This document shows, one piece after another, positions 1 to 5,429 of a stretch of DNA of 6,235 nucleotides; position 1 is the stretch's first letter, and the number at the start of each line of letters is the position of its first letter. The position numbers and the translations under genes were made by a program. This DNA is from Bacteroidales bacterium (lineage in GTDB: Bacteria > Bacteroidota > Bacteroidia > Bacteroidales > P3), in contig JAGBSA010000222.1 of the NCBI GenBank assembly GCA_017632095.1, positions 1 through 6,235 on the forward strand, written 5' to 3'. The notes under the pieces were generated by a model. It made no database searches. It saw nothing but the letters and a program-made list of their open reading frames with translations, and had not been told where the DNA came from.

Positions 1-125
1 ATTCTGAAGAAATCAATCGTACATTGGAACAACTGAATATTATCTATGGAATGGCAGAGGCTTATGAGGAACAATTGAGAGAGCCACCTGCATTTCTATT
101 GCAAAACTCCCTCGAAGTAGAATAA
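1..125 (+). CDS. 3' end of an unrecognised gene (last 40 codons)
   Basis: An open frame enters from the left edge (first full codon at position 3) and ends at TAA 123-125. The visible tail begins SEEINRTLEQLNIIYGMAEA and ends with LLQNSLEVE. It is rich in Glu, Gln and Leu and would form an amphipathic helix, possibly a short coiled coil, followed by a Pro-Pro break and a short C-terminal stretch. There is no frame interruption, and codon choice resembles the other genes here. I do not recognise the family from this piece and assign no function. It converges on the phosphatase-family gene that ends at 251. No convincing terminator hairpin follows it. Confidence 0.7.
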   Translation, partial: SEEINRTLEQLNIIYGMAEAYEEQLREPPAFLLQNSLEVE

Positions 126-250
126 AACCTCAATTCTGCAAACTTTCAATTCCGAAAAAACAATTCTTCGTTTTAATTTTCTGAAACTTGAATCTAATTT
201 TCCAAAACGCCGTTTCGTTCACACCCAAACTTCGTTTCACTCAAAGCGGA
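126..250. repeat. Convergent intergenic gap with degenerate A/T-rich repeats
   Basis: This 125-base gap lies between two converging genes and holds no ORF worth calling. It is made of loosely repeated pieces containing TTCGTTT or its complement, with variants near 166-174, 211-218 and 231-237. Bases 162-176 are AATTCTTCGTTTTAA, the exact reverse complement of a 15-base core found at 5147-5161 and again (14 bases) at 5169-5182. I see no GC-rich stem followed by a T-run, so transcription end points for the two genes are unclear. The repeat reading is direct observation; any function is unknown. Confidence 0.5.
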
Positions 251-1258
251 TTAAAGTTCGAGTTTCATAACAATAGGGAAGTGGTCGCTTACTCCGCCTT
301 GATAATTCATTCCCTTGTAGGTTGAGAATGGTATATTCAGCTTATTTTTCGGGTTATTGTCGATTAGGAAGTCTTCCATAAAGATATGGCACTTCTGTTG
401 GGCGTCCAATTTGCTTAAAATAGGATTGCTGACTATGAATTGGTCGAAACAGAGGTATTCACCGTTGTAAACATAGGAGCCGGTTTTGTGTTTGTAGTTT
501 TGCATTAAGTTTTGAAGGAAGGATTGTGGGGTATAGGTATGAAAACTCTTTGTTATGGTAGAATCCCATGGGTTGTCGTTCATGTCTCCCATTACAATAA
601 AGTTCTCTTCGCCCTTTTCTTTCAATTCTTTTATGTGATTATACACTTTGTTGAAGATTGCCATGCGGAGATTCTTCTTTGCGTTATGCTCTCTTCTCGA
701 AGGAGCATGCACAACGTAGATATGGAGTTTGGTTTTCTCTATTTCTCCACATACATACAGTACATCTCTTGTGCGATCTTCTTCGTTGTCTGTCGGAAAG
801 CTTATTTTGGAATGCTCAATGAGCTTGAAGCGTGATGGACGGTAGAGAAAGGCTACGTCAATTCCCCTTAGGTCGTCGGAATTGTAGTGAATAAATTCGT
901 AGTTGCCTTTTCTGAGTGGTGTATCTTTGCAAAGGTCGCTCAGACACTTGTCATTTTCTATTTCACACAAGCCTATAATTGTCGGCAATGAGCCTTCACC
1001 GGCTGCAATGTAGGTTTTTGCGAGTTGGTTCTTCTTTTTGTGGTAACGTTCAAAGGTCCAGCGTTTCTTTCCCTTGGATGTGAAGTCGTCATCTTGTGAA
1101 CGTGAATCGTTGGTTGGACAAAAGAAGTTTTCGCAATTATGGAATACAATGACGTCTTTTTGAGCCATTATTATATTTGGTAGCATGCAAAAAAGCAAAG
1201 CAAGACTCTTTGTTCTGCTTTGACCTTTGCTTGGGCTGTTCTTTGCTTTAATTTTCAT
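251..1258 (-). CDS. Secreted endonuclease/exonuclease/phosphatase family protein
   Basis: This is a 335-residue protein of the DNase I-like (EEP) phosphoesterase fold. Expected active-site segments appear in order: NCEN (41-44), GLCEIEN with metal-binding Glu99 (96-102), GIDVAFLY (132-139), HAPSR with His184 (184-188), GDMND with Asp225 and Asn227 (224-228), and terminal SDH with Asp325 and His326 (324-326). KKRWTFERYHKK (64-75) is typical of Bacteroidales members. A signal peptide is likely: a long basic region (1-18), hydrophobic LALLFCMLPNIIMA (19-32), and probable cleavage after Ala32, so it probably acts in the periplasm or outside. The substrate (nucleic acid, sugar phosphate or lipid) cannot be told. 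I chose ATG 1258 over an in-frame GTG at 1282, because the GTG lies inside the terminator stem at 1275-1313. No good TAnnTTTG promoter lies between gcvT and this start. Confidence 0.88.
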   Translation of the reverse strand: MKIKAKNSPSKGQSRTKSLALLFCMLPNIIMAQKDVIVFHNCENFFCPTNDSRSQDDDFTSKGKKRWTFERYHKKKNQLAKTYIAAGEGSLPTIIGLCEIENDKCLSDLCKDTPLRKGNYEFIHYNSDDLRGIDVAFLYRPSRFKLIEHSKISFPTDNEEDRTRDVLYVCGEIEKTKLHIYVVHAPSRREHNAKKNLRMAIFNKVYNHIKELKEKGEENFIVMGDMNDNPWDSTITKSFHTYTPQSFLQNLMQNYKHKTGSYVYNGEYLCFDQFIVSNPILSKLDAQQKCHIFMEDFLIDNNPKNKLNIPFSTYKGMNYQGGVSDHFPIVMKLEL

Positions 1259-1274
1259 TGTTCCATTAAATAAG

Positions 1275-1313
1275 AAAAGCACCGCCGCCTTCCTTGTTAG
1301 CGGAGGTGCTTTT
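1275..1313 (-). terminator. Rho-independent terminator after gcvT
   Basis: Arms 1275-1288 and 1300-1313 pair over 14 positions with one mismatch (1284/1304), around an 11-base loop. On the - strand the stem ends in GGTGCTTTT and runs into CTTATTT, a good intrinsic terminator 26 bases after the gcvT stop. On the + strand it is also followed by TTTTT, so it could act both ways. Its downstream edge lies only 16 bases before the ATG of the next - strand gene. Confidence 0.85.
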
Positions 1314-1338
1314 TGTGTGTGTTATTGTTTTGTTTGGA

Positions 1339-2442
1339 TTATCCCTTGTAGAAAGGCATTTTTACAACAACAGCTTTCAACAATTTTTCTCTTACCTTGA
1401 TAAATATTTCTGTGTCTTTTTTGCTGAATGCTGTTTGAACGTGTGCTGTTCCTATCGCAATTCCGCAAGATGGAGATTGAGTTCCTGAGCAAACTTTTCC
1501 TATTACGTTGCCTTCACTGTCGCATACCTCGTAGCCTTGGCGTGGAATACCTTTGTCAATCATTTGGAAACCTACCAATTTCTTGCTTACGCCGTTTGCT
1601 TTTTGTGCTTCCAAACGTTCTCTGTCGATAAAGTCGTTTCCATCTACGAATTTAGTAAGCCAATTCACGCCAGCTTCGATTGGAGATGTCTCATCGTCGA
1701 TTTCGTGTCCGTAAAGGCAGAATCCCATTTCCAAACGCAATGTATCACGACAGCCTAATCCTGCAGGTTTAATGCCGAATTCTTGTCCTGCTTCAAAAAC
1801 TGCATCCCATATTTTGTCAGCATATTGTTTGTCAAAGTAGATTTCGCATCCGCCAGCTCCTGTATAACCAGTTGTAGACAATAATACGTTTTCTACACCT
1901 GCGAATGTAAGATACTTAAATGTGTAATACTCCATGTCTTCTATCGGAGTATCGGTCAATTTCTGCATTGCCTTCAACGCTAACGGTCCTTGGACAGCTA
2001 ATTGTCCGTAGTGGTCGCTTTCGTTTGTGAATTCTGTTCCAAGAGTCAAGCCCATCTCTTCTGCGATTTTGCTCATCCAAGCCCAATCCTTGTCTATGTT
2101 AGCAGCATTTGGCACCATGAAGTATTCTTCTTTTGATACTTGGTAAACCAACATGTCATCTACTATACCACCATTTCCGTTTGGTAAAACAGTGTAAAGA
2201 ACCTTGCCGTCAAATAGGGTAGCTATATCGTTAGAAGTGCAACGTTGTACAAATTCAAAGGCTTTTGGTCCTTTTGCTCTGAACTCTCCCATGTGTGAAA
2301 CGTCAAATACTCCAACTGCGTTTCTTACATTGTTATGCTCAATTACCAATCCTTCGTATGAAATCGGCATGTTGAAACCGGCAAATTCTGCCATTTTTGC
2401 ACCTAAATCAATGTGCTTTTGTGTGAATGGTGTTGTTTTCAT
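1339..2442 (-). CDS. gcvT: Aminomethyltransferase, T-protein of the glycine cleavage system
   Basis: GcvT takes the aminomethyl group carried on lipoyl-H protein, passes the methylene to tetrahydrofolate and releases ammonia; it acts in the cytoplasm. The 367-residue length is normal. Family landmarks are present: AGFNMPISYEG (21-31), FDVSHMGE (46-53), GGIVDDML with the catalytic Asp96 region (91-98), TGYTG followed by Glu200 (191-200), GCRDTLRLE (230-238), LYGHEIDDETSPIEAGVNW (243-261), and the C-terminal FYKG. The usual Glu after TGYTG is Ala196, a mild variant, while the later pocket residue Glu200 is kept. The ATG at 2442 begins MKTTPFTQKHIDLGAKM, the expected family N-terminus. No gcvH or gcvP lies in the window. 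It has its own promoter (2502-2532) and a terminator (1275-1313), so it is probably mainly a single-gene transcript. Confidence 0.97.
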   Translation of the reverse strand: MKTTPFTQKHIDLGAKMAEFAGFNMPISYEGLVIEHNNVRNAVGVFDVSHMGEFRAKGPKAFEFVQRCTSNDIATLFDGKVLYTVLPNGNGGIVDDMLVYQVSKEEYFMVPNAANIDKDWAWMSKIAEEMGLTLGTEFTNESDHYGQLAVQGPLALKAMQKLTDTPIEDMEYYTFKYLTFAGVENVLLSTTGYTGAGGCEIYFDKQYADKIWDAVFEAGQEFGIKPAGLGCRDTLRLEMGFCLYGHEIDDETSPIEAGVNWLTKFVDGNDFIDRERLEAQKANGVSKKLVGFQMIDKGIPRQGYEVCDSEGNVIGKVCSGTQSPSCGIAIGTAHVQTAFSKKDTEIFIKVREKLLKAVVVKMPFYKG

Positions 2443-2501
2443 TCTGAATTATGTTTTTTATTTAACAATACTATAATTTACTATTTTGTTTTTTGGGACT
2501 G

Positions 2502-2532
2502 CAAAGGTAAGAATTTGTTGTGGTTATTCAAA
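2502..2532 (-). promoter_or_regulatory. Predicted Bacteroidota-type promoter of gcvT
   Basis: On the - strand TACCTTTG (2509-2502) is a perfect match to the Bacteroidota -7 box TAnnTTTG. It is preceded, after 19 bases, by TTTG (2532-2529), matching the -33 element. The -33 part lies inside the last codons of lpxH. A start near 2494 would give an A/T-rich leader of about 50 bases without a Shine-Dalgarno site. I see no glycine-riboswitch-like fold in this short leader. Confidence 0.75.
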
Positions 2533-3285
2533 GTTTTTGAGTTCTAAGTTTTTTCCATCCCATTCTACGTATGGACTTTTGATTTCCCACAAGCCTGTGT
2601 TTATATACCTGCTTTGATTGGAAAGTTTGACATCGCAACTGATATGTCTGTGTCCAAAAATAAAGAAATCAATCTGTTGTGTTTTGAGTTTGTTTTCGCA
2701 ATATTTGTATATAGGTTCATCAAGTCCGCGATCTATTTTGTCGGATTCGGAGTGTGAATGTCTGCTTTTTCGACTCCAATTTGTTCCAATGGCAAATGCC
2801 CAACGTGGATGCAGGCATGCAAATAACGATATGCAAAATCTGTTTTTGAAAATCTTGTTTAAGAGTTTGTATTTTTTGTCTGAAGGGTCTAATCCGTCAC
2901 CATGTCCAATTAAAAATGTCTTTTGGTTCATTATTATGGTGGAATTGCTTCTGTGAACGATGAATCCCAAATCTTTTTCGAAGTAATCTCTTATCCAAAT
3001 GTCGTGATTGCCACAGAAAAAGTGGATTGCACAACCGTTGTCAGCCATTTGGGCTAACTTTCCAAGGAATCGGACAAATCCTTTGGGAACAACGTATTTG
3101 TATTCGAACCAAAAGTCAAATATATCACCAAGAAAGAAAATCTCTTTGGCATTCTGTTCTATCGATTCCAACCAACGAACTATGCGTTTCTCTTTTTGTA
3201 GGCTTTCTTCTTGATTTGGAACTCCTAGGTGAAAGTCGCTGACAAAATAAACCTTATTTCGAGTTTTCAGCTGCAAGTCGTTCAT
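2524..3285 (-). CDS. lpxH: UDP-2,3-diacylglucosamine diphosphatase (LpxH-type metallophosphoesterase)
   Basis: This is a calcineurin-like metallophosphoesterase of 253 residues, close to the usual LpxH length. LpxH cleaves UDP-2,3-diacylglucosamine to lipid X and UMP, the fourth step of lipid A synthesis, at the inner face of the cytoplasmic membrane. All metal-ligand motifs are visible: SDFHLG (16-21, Asp17 and His19), GDIFDFW (53-59, Asp54), CGNHD (91-95, Asn93), GHGDGLD (127-133, His128), and GHRH (211-214, His212 and His214). The loop between the last two motifs is rich in basic residues (SRKSRHSHSE, 171-180). The ATG at 3285 overlaps the upstream lipoprotein gene by 32 bases; no later Met precedes the first metal motif, so the overlap is probably real and suggests coupled translation. 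It is the last gene of the aroC cluster. A different UDP-sugar or nucleotide substrate is possible but less likely. Confidence 0.87.
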   Translation of the reverse strand: MNDLQLKTRNKVYFVSDFHLGVPNQEESLQKEKRIVRWLESIEQNAKEIFFLGDIFDFWFEYKYVVPKGFVRFLGKLAQMADNGCAIHFFCGNHDIWIRDYFEKDLGFIVHRSNSTIIMNQKTFLIGHGDGLDPSDKKYKLLNKIFKNRFCISLFACLHPRWAFAIGTNWSRKSRHSHSESDKIDRGLDEPIYKYCENKLKTQQIDFFIFGHRHISCDVKLSNQSRYINTGLWEIKSPYVEWDGKNLELKNFE

Positions 3286-4012
3286 TATTCTCTCGTTCTT
3301 TTTGTTCTACAAAGCTTTTTAATGAAAGAGTATGTTGGTTGTTTGGTAGAGTTTTGCTAAGACCGTCTAATGTTTCTTTGTGCATTGTTAAGTCATGTCT
3401 GTAATCGAATAAAGGTCTTCCCTCAAATGTGCGATACAAAACGATGAGTGTTGTTAGTGATCCTTTATTTTTGCGTATGAAATTCTCACTATAAGCCAAT
3501 TCTTGTGCGTGCATTTGTTGCAAACGCTTGACAAAAACATGCTTAACTGAATCAAGGTTGTTGATGTCATTTGATTTGAGGTAGTCACTCATTGATTTTA
3601 GAGTTTTTCTTACCTGAGAGTTGTGTGCGTTTACCTCTTTTAGCAGTTGCGATTCTTGAGAACCGTTCACTTCATAGCTGCCTGAGAAGTCTGAGGTTTC
3701 GGCTTTGATTGTGATTATCTCTTTTGCTTTTGGGCAAAGCGTGATGTAGTCGTCTTTTAGTGAGAGTGAATAGAGTGTTTCTTCTTCTAAGTTTATCGTT
3801 TTTGAGAACTTGCCTTTTTCATCTACAACTATGGTGTCTGCAGATTTGAATCCGGTTTTGCCAATTTCTGAAAGAATCAACTGACATGGTATTTCGCCGT
3901 TTAACTCTCCCGAAAGAATAAACGCATTCTCTTTTGGAGTTTGCTGTTTGTTGCAACTGAAAAAAAGTATTGAAGATAGAATAAGGTAAAATGCTTTTTT
4001 GGAAATTTTCAT
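3254..4012 (-). CDS. DUF4369-type lipoprotein lacking a thioredoxin domain
   Basis: This is a 252-residue predicted lipoprotein. MKISKKAFYLILSSILFFSC gives a basic start, a hydrophobic helix and a lipobox-like FFSC with Cys20 as the likely lipidated residue. Residues about 30-125 resemble the N-terminal DUF4369 domain of Bacteroidota TlpA/ResA-like thiol-disulfide proteins (FILSGELNG; DTIVVDEKGKFS; EVNGSQESQLLKE). A helical, Lys/Glu-rich region follows, including FIRKNKGSLTTLIVLY (178-193), which resembles the linker of those proteins. The AhpC/TSA (thioredoxin) domain that normally follows, with its CxxC, is absent: the frame ends and lpxH begins. Its ATG is 2 bases after the aroC stop and its end overlaps lpxH, so it is co-transcribed with them. 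Its role is unknown; envelope location is inferred from the signal only. Confidence 0.75.
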   Translation of the reverse strand: MKISKKAFYLILSSILFFSCNKQQTPKENAFILSGELNGEIPCQLILSEIGKTGFKSADTIVVDEKGKFSKTINLEEETLYSLSLKDDYITLCPKAKEIITIKAETSDFSGSYEVNGSQESQLLKEVNAHNSQVRKTLKSMSDYLKSNDINNLDSVKHVFVKRLQQMHAQELAYSENFIRKNKGSLTTLIVLYRTFEGRPLFDYRHDLTMHKETLDGLSKTLPNNQHTLSLKSFVEQKERENNERLAAENSK

Positions 4013-4014
4013 AT

Positions 4015-5013
4015 TTATTTGTCTGTTTTGTGTGCTTGAATGAAATCGGCAATTGTTAATGCTGCCATGGCCTCAACAATAACTCCTGTTCTGAATATAG
4101 GGGCTAGGTCGTGCCTTCCTTGGTTCGCTACTTCGATTATTTGTCCCTCTTTATTCTTGCAGCGTAATGTGCCAATGCTTGCAATAGGTTTGAATCCAAT
4201 GCGAAATACTATGTCTTCTCCATTTGATATTCCTGCTTGTATTCCTCCACTGTGATTTGTAAGAGTTCCGTTTGTTTCTTCCCAATGGTCAATGTCTTGG
4301 CTGCCATTGCGTTTAGTGCTTTCAAGTCCATCTCCTATTTCAAAGCTTTTTGCAGATGGTATGCTCATTGCAGCATGTGCCAAAACAGCTGAAAGTTTAT
4401 CAAAAACAGGTTCTCCTAAACCCGCAGGGATATTTCGAATTGTGCATTTGATTATTCCTCCAAGGCTGTCTTTGTTTTGTAATGCTTCTTGTAATCTTTG
4501 TTCTGCTTCGGCTTTGTTTTGAGTATAATCGATACCTCCAATTTCTACTATTTCGGACTCAAATTCTATGTTGAATTGTCTTAAAAATAGTTTAGCCAAA
4601 GCTCCTGCAACTACTCTCGAAACGGTTTCTCGAGCAGATGCTCTGCCTCCTCCCGATGAGGAATTGATGCCGTATTTTTTGTAATAGGTAAAATCGCCAT
4701 GTGAAGGTCTGAAAAGGTCTTGCAATTCAGCGTAATCACCTTTCCGAATGTTGCTGTTTCTTATCTGAAAAGCCAATGGAGTTCCAAGAGTTTTGCCATT
4801 GTCCAAACCACTCAAAAATTCAACAACATCTTCTTCTTTTCTGTTGGTTGAATATGTGTTTTTGGGTTTGCGTCTTTCTACTTCGCTATTGATGAAATCA
4901 AAATCTAACTTCACTCCGGCAGGAAAGCCCTCAACAATACCGCCGATTGCCTCAGAATGACTTTCTCCGAAACTTGTAAATCTAAATATTCTGCCAAAAG
5001 AATTGCCTGCCAT
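4015..5013 (-). CDS. aroC: Chorismate synthase
   Basis: AroC converts 5-enolpyruvylshikimate-3-phosphate to chorismate, the last shared step to aromatic amino acids, folate and quinones; it is cytoplasmic and needs reduced FMN. Landmarks in order: MAGNSFGRIFRFTSFGESH (1-19, catalytic-region His19), FRPSHGDFTY (101-110, His105), GGGRASARET (121-130), GLGEPVFDKL (198-207), SIPSAKSFEIGDG (217-229), NHSGGIQAGISNGED (253-267), FKPIASI (274-280), GRHD (299-302) and VEAMAALTIAD (312-322). At 332 residues it is shorter than the usual 350-400, mainly in the segment between ARET and GLGEPVF (131-197). GESHG reads GESHS and GRHDP reads GRHDL, but both conserved histidines remain, so I expect it to be active. 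First gene of the aroC-lipoprotein-lpxH cluster; divergent from the korA-type gene. Confidence 0.95.
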   Translation of the reverse strand: MAGNSFGRIFRFTSFGESHSEAIGGIVEGFPAGVKLDFDFINSEVERRKPKNTYSTNRKEEDVVEFLSGLDNGKTLGTPLAFQIRNSNIRKGDYAELQDLFRPSHGDFTYYKKYGINSSSGGGRASARETVSRVVAGALAKLFLRQFNIEFESEIVEIGGIDYTQNKAEAEQRLQEALQNKDSLGGIIKCTIRNIPAGLGEPVFDKLSAVLAHAAMSIPSAKSFEIGDGLESTKRNGSQDIDHWEETNGTLTNHSGGIQAGISNGEDIVFRIGFKPIASIGTLRCKNKEGQIIEVANQGRHDLAPIFRTGVIVEAMAALTIADFIQAHKTDK

Positions 5014-5039
5014 AATAACGATAAAGAATAATCAATCTG

Positions 5040-5071
5040 CAAAGTTATTGATAAAGCTGCAATAAAACAAA
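5040..5071 (-). promoter_or_regulatory. Predicted Bacteroidota-type promoter of the aroC cluster
   Basis: On the - strand TAACTTTG (5047-5040) matches the -7 box TAnnTTTG exactly, and TTTG (5071-5068) lies 20 bases further upstream as the -33 element. Transcription would begin near 5033, leaving a leader of about 20 bases before the aroC ATG at 5013. It is the only clear match upstream of the three packed genes. Confidence 0.7.
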
Positions 5072-5074
5072 GAT

Positions 5075-5209
5075 ATGAAATGCTTTTTTACTATTTCGCT
5101 TTTACAAAATCAAGTTTTAGCATTACTCAAACTTGATTTTAGTTTCTTAAAACGAAGAATTACGTTTCTAAAACGAAGAATTATTTTGCTAAGTTATGTG
5201 TTTGATTAA
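5075..5209 (+). CDS. Possible 44-residue small ORF with an internal peptide repeat
   Basis: An ATG at 5075 opens a 44-codon frame ending at TAA 5207-5209. The product begins MKCFFTISLLQNQVLALLKL and contains FLKRRIT followed directly by FLKRRII, encoded by the 21-base tandem repeat; it ends LLSYVFD. It is hydrophobic with two Lys-Arg-Arg clusters, like a small membrane-associated peptide. Within the repeat, the Phe codons (TTC, TTT) and Leu codons (TTA, CTA) differ synonymously. Against it: no promoter or ribosome-binding site is evident, and the same core occurs as non-coding-looking intergenic repeat at 162-176. Most likely a chance reading of repeat DNA. Confidence 0.15.
   Translation: MKCFFTISLLQNQVLALLKLDFSFLKRRITFLKRRIILLSYVFD
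5106..5140. repeat. Perfect 12-bp inverted repeat (hairpin)
   Basis: AAAATCAAGTTT (5106-5117) and AAACTTGATTTT (5129-5140) are exact reverse complements separated by 11 bases. The stem is A/T-rich. It ends in TTTT on either strand, but no gene ends nearby in either direction, so an ordinary terminator role is not evident. It lies upstream of both predicted promoters and directly abuts the tandem repeat; a protein-binding site or mobile-repeat remnant are alternatives. Confidence 0.7.
5144..5185 (+). repeat. Two-unit 21-bp tandem direct repeat
   Basis: Two adjacent 21-base units (5144-5164 and 5165-5185) differ at four positions and share the core TAAAACGAAGAATT (5148-5161 and 5169-5182). The core with one extra base, TTAAAACGAAGAATT (5147-5161), recurs inverted at 162-176. 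With only two units and no spacers it is not a CRISPR array. Confidence 0.8.
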
Positions 5210-5354
5210 TAGAATGCTTTTTGTTGTTGAAATTAGTTCGCAAAACAAAGAAACTAAGTCAATTTTTGATTTGAGCTTTCTTCGATTCAACGCCTCTTCT
5301 TTGTTAAGTAACAGCATGTAATAGCAATAGGTGTGAAGAAAAACCCAAAAAGGC

Positions 5355-5385
5355 TTTATTAAATGAAATAAACTTCCTATCTTTG
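5355..5385 (+). promoter_or_regulatory. Predicted Bacteroidota-type promoter of the korA-type gene
   Basis: TATCTTTG (5378-5385) matches the -7 box TAnnTTTG exactly. TTTA at 5355-5358, 19 bases upstream, matches three of four -33 bases. A start near 5392 would leave a leader of about 38 bases, very A-rich just before the ATG at 5430, with no Shine-Dalgarno site. Confidence 0.7.
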
Positions 5386-5429
5386 CATGATTTTTAGAGC
5401 AAGAAGCAAAAAATAAAAAATATATAACT

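Larger units (their letters stand above)
5014..5429. other. Divergent intergenic region between aroC and korA
   Basis: This 416-base A/T-rich region separates the aroC cluster from the korA-type gene. It holds the aroC promoter (5040-5071), a perfect inverted repeat (5106-5140), a two-unit tandem repeat (5144-5185), a weaker related segment (about 5235-5256, with AAAACAAAG), and the korA promoter (5355-5385). A 44-codon + strand ORF spans 5075-5209. From about 5260 to 5350 I see nothing I can name. It is much longer than two promoters need. Confidence 0.6.

Noticed and set aside
512..835. 107-codon + strand frame
   Set aside because: Wholly antisense to the phosphatase-family gene, whose active-site motifs show that its frame is the real one.
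1259..1282. GTG at 1282 as an upstream start adding eight residues to the phosphatase-family protein
   Set aside because: The GTG and following codons lie within the terminator stem and its T-rich tail; ATG 1258 starts just after it.
2443..2523. Glycine riboswitch upstream of gcvT
   Set aside because: The predicted leader is only about 50 bases, A/T-rich and without the paired GC-rich helices such an aptamer needs.
2618..2956. 112-codon + strand frame
   Set aside because: Antisense to lpxH, across its conserved metal motifs; no recognisable protein features.
3819..4052. 77-codon - strand frame overlapping the end of aroC and the start of the lipoprotein gene
   Set aside because: Out of frame with two well-supported genes; its sequence is a shifted reading of the lipoprotein signal region.
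5142..5184. CRISPR-like direct repeats
   Set aside because: Only two adjacent units with no spacers between them, no leader, and no cas genes in the window.
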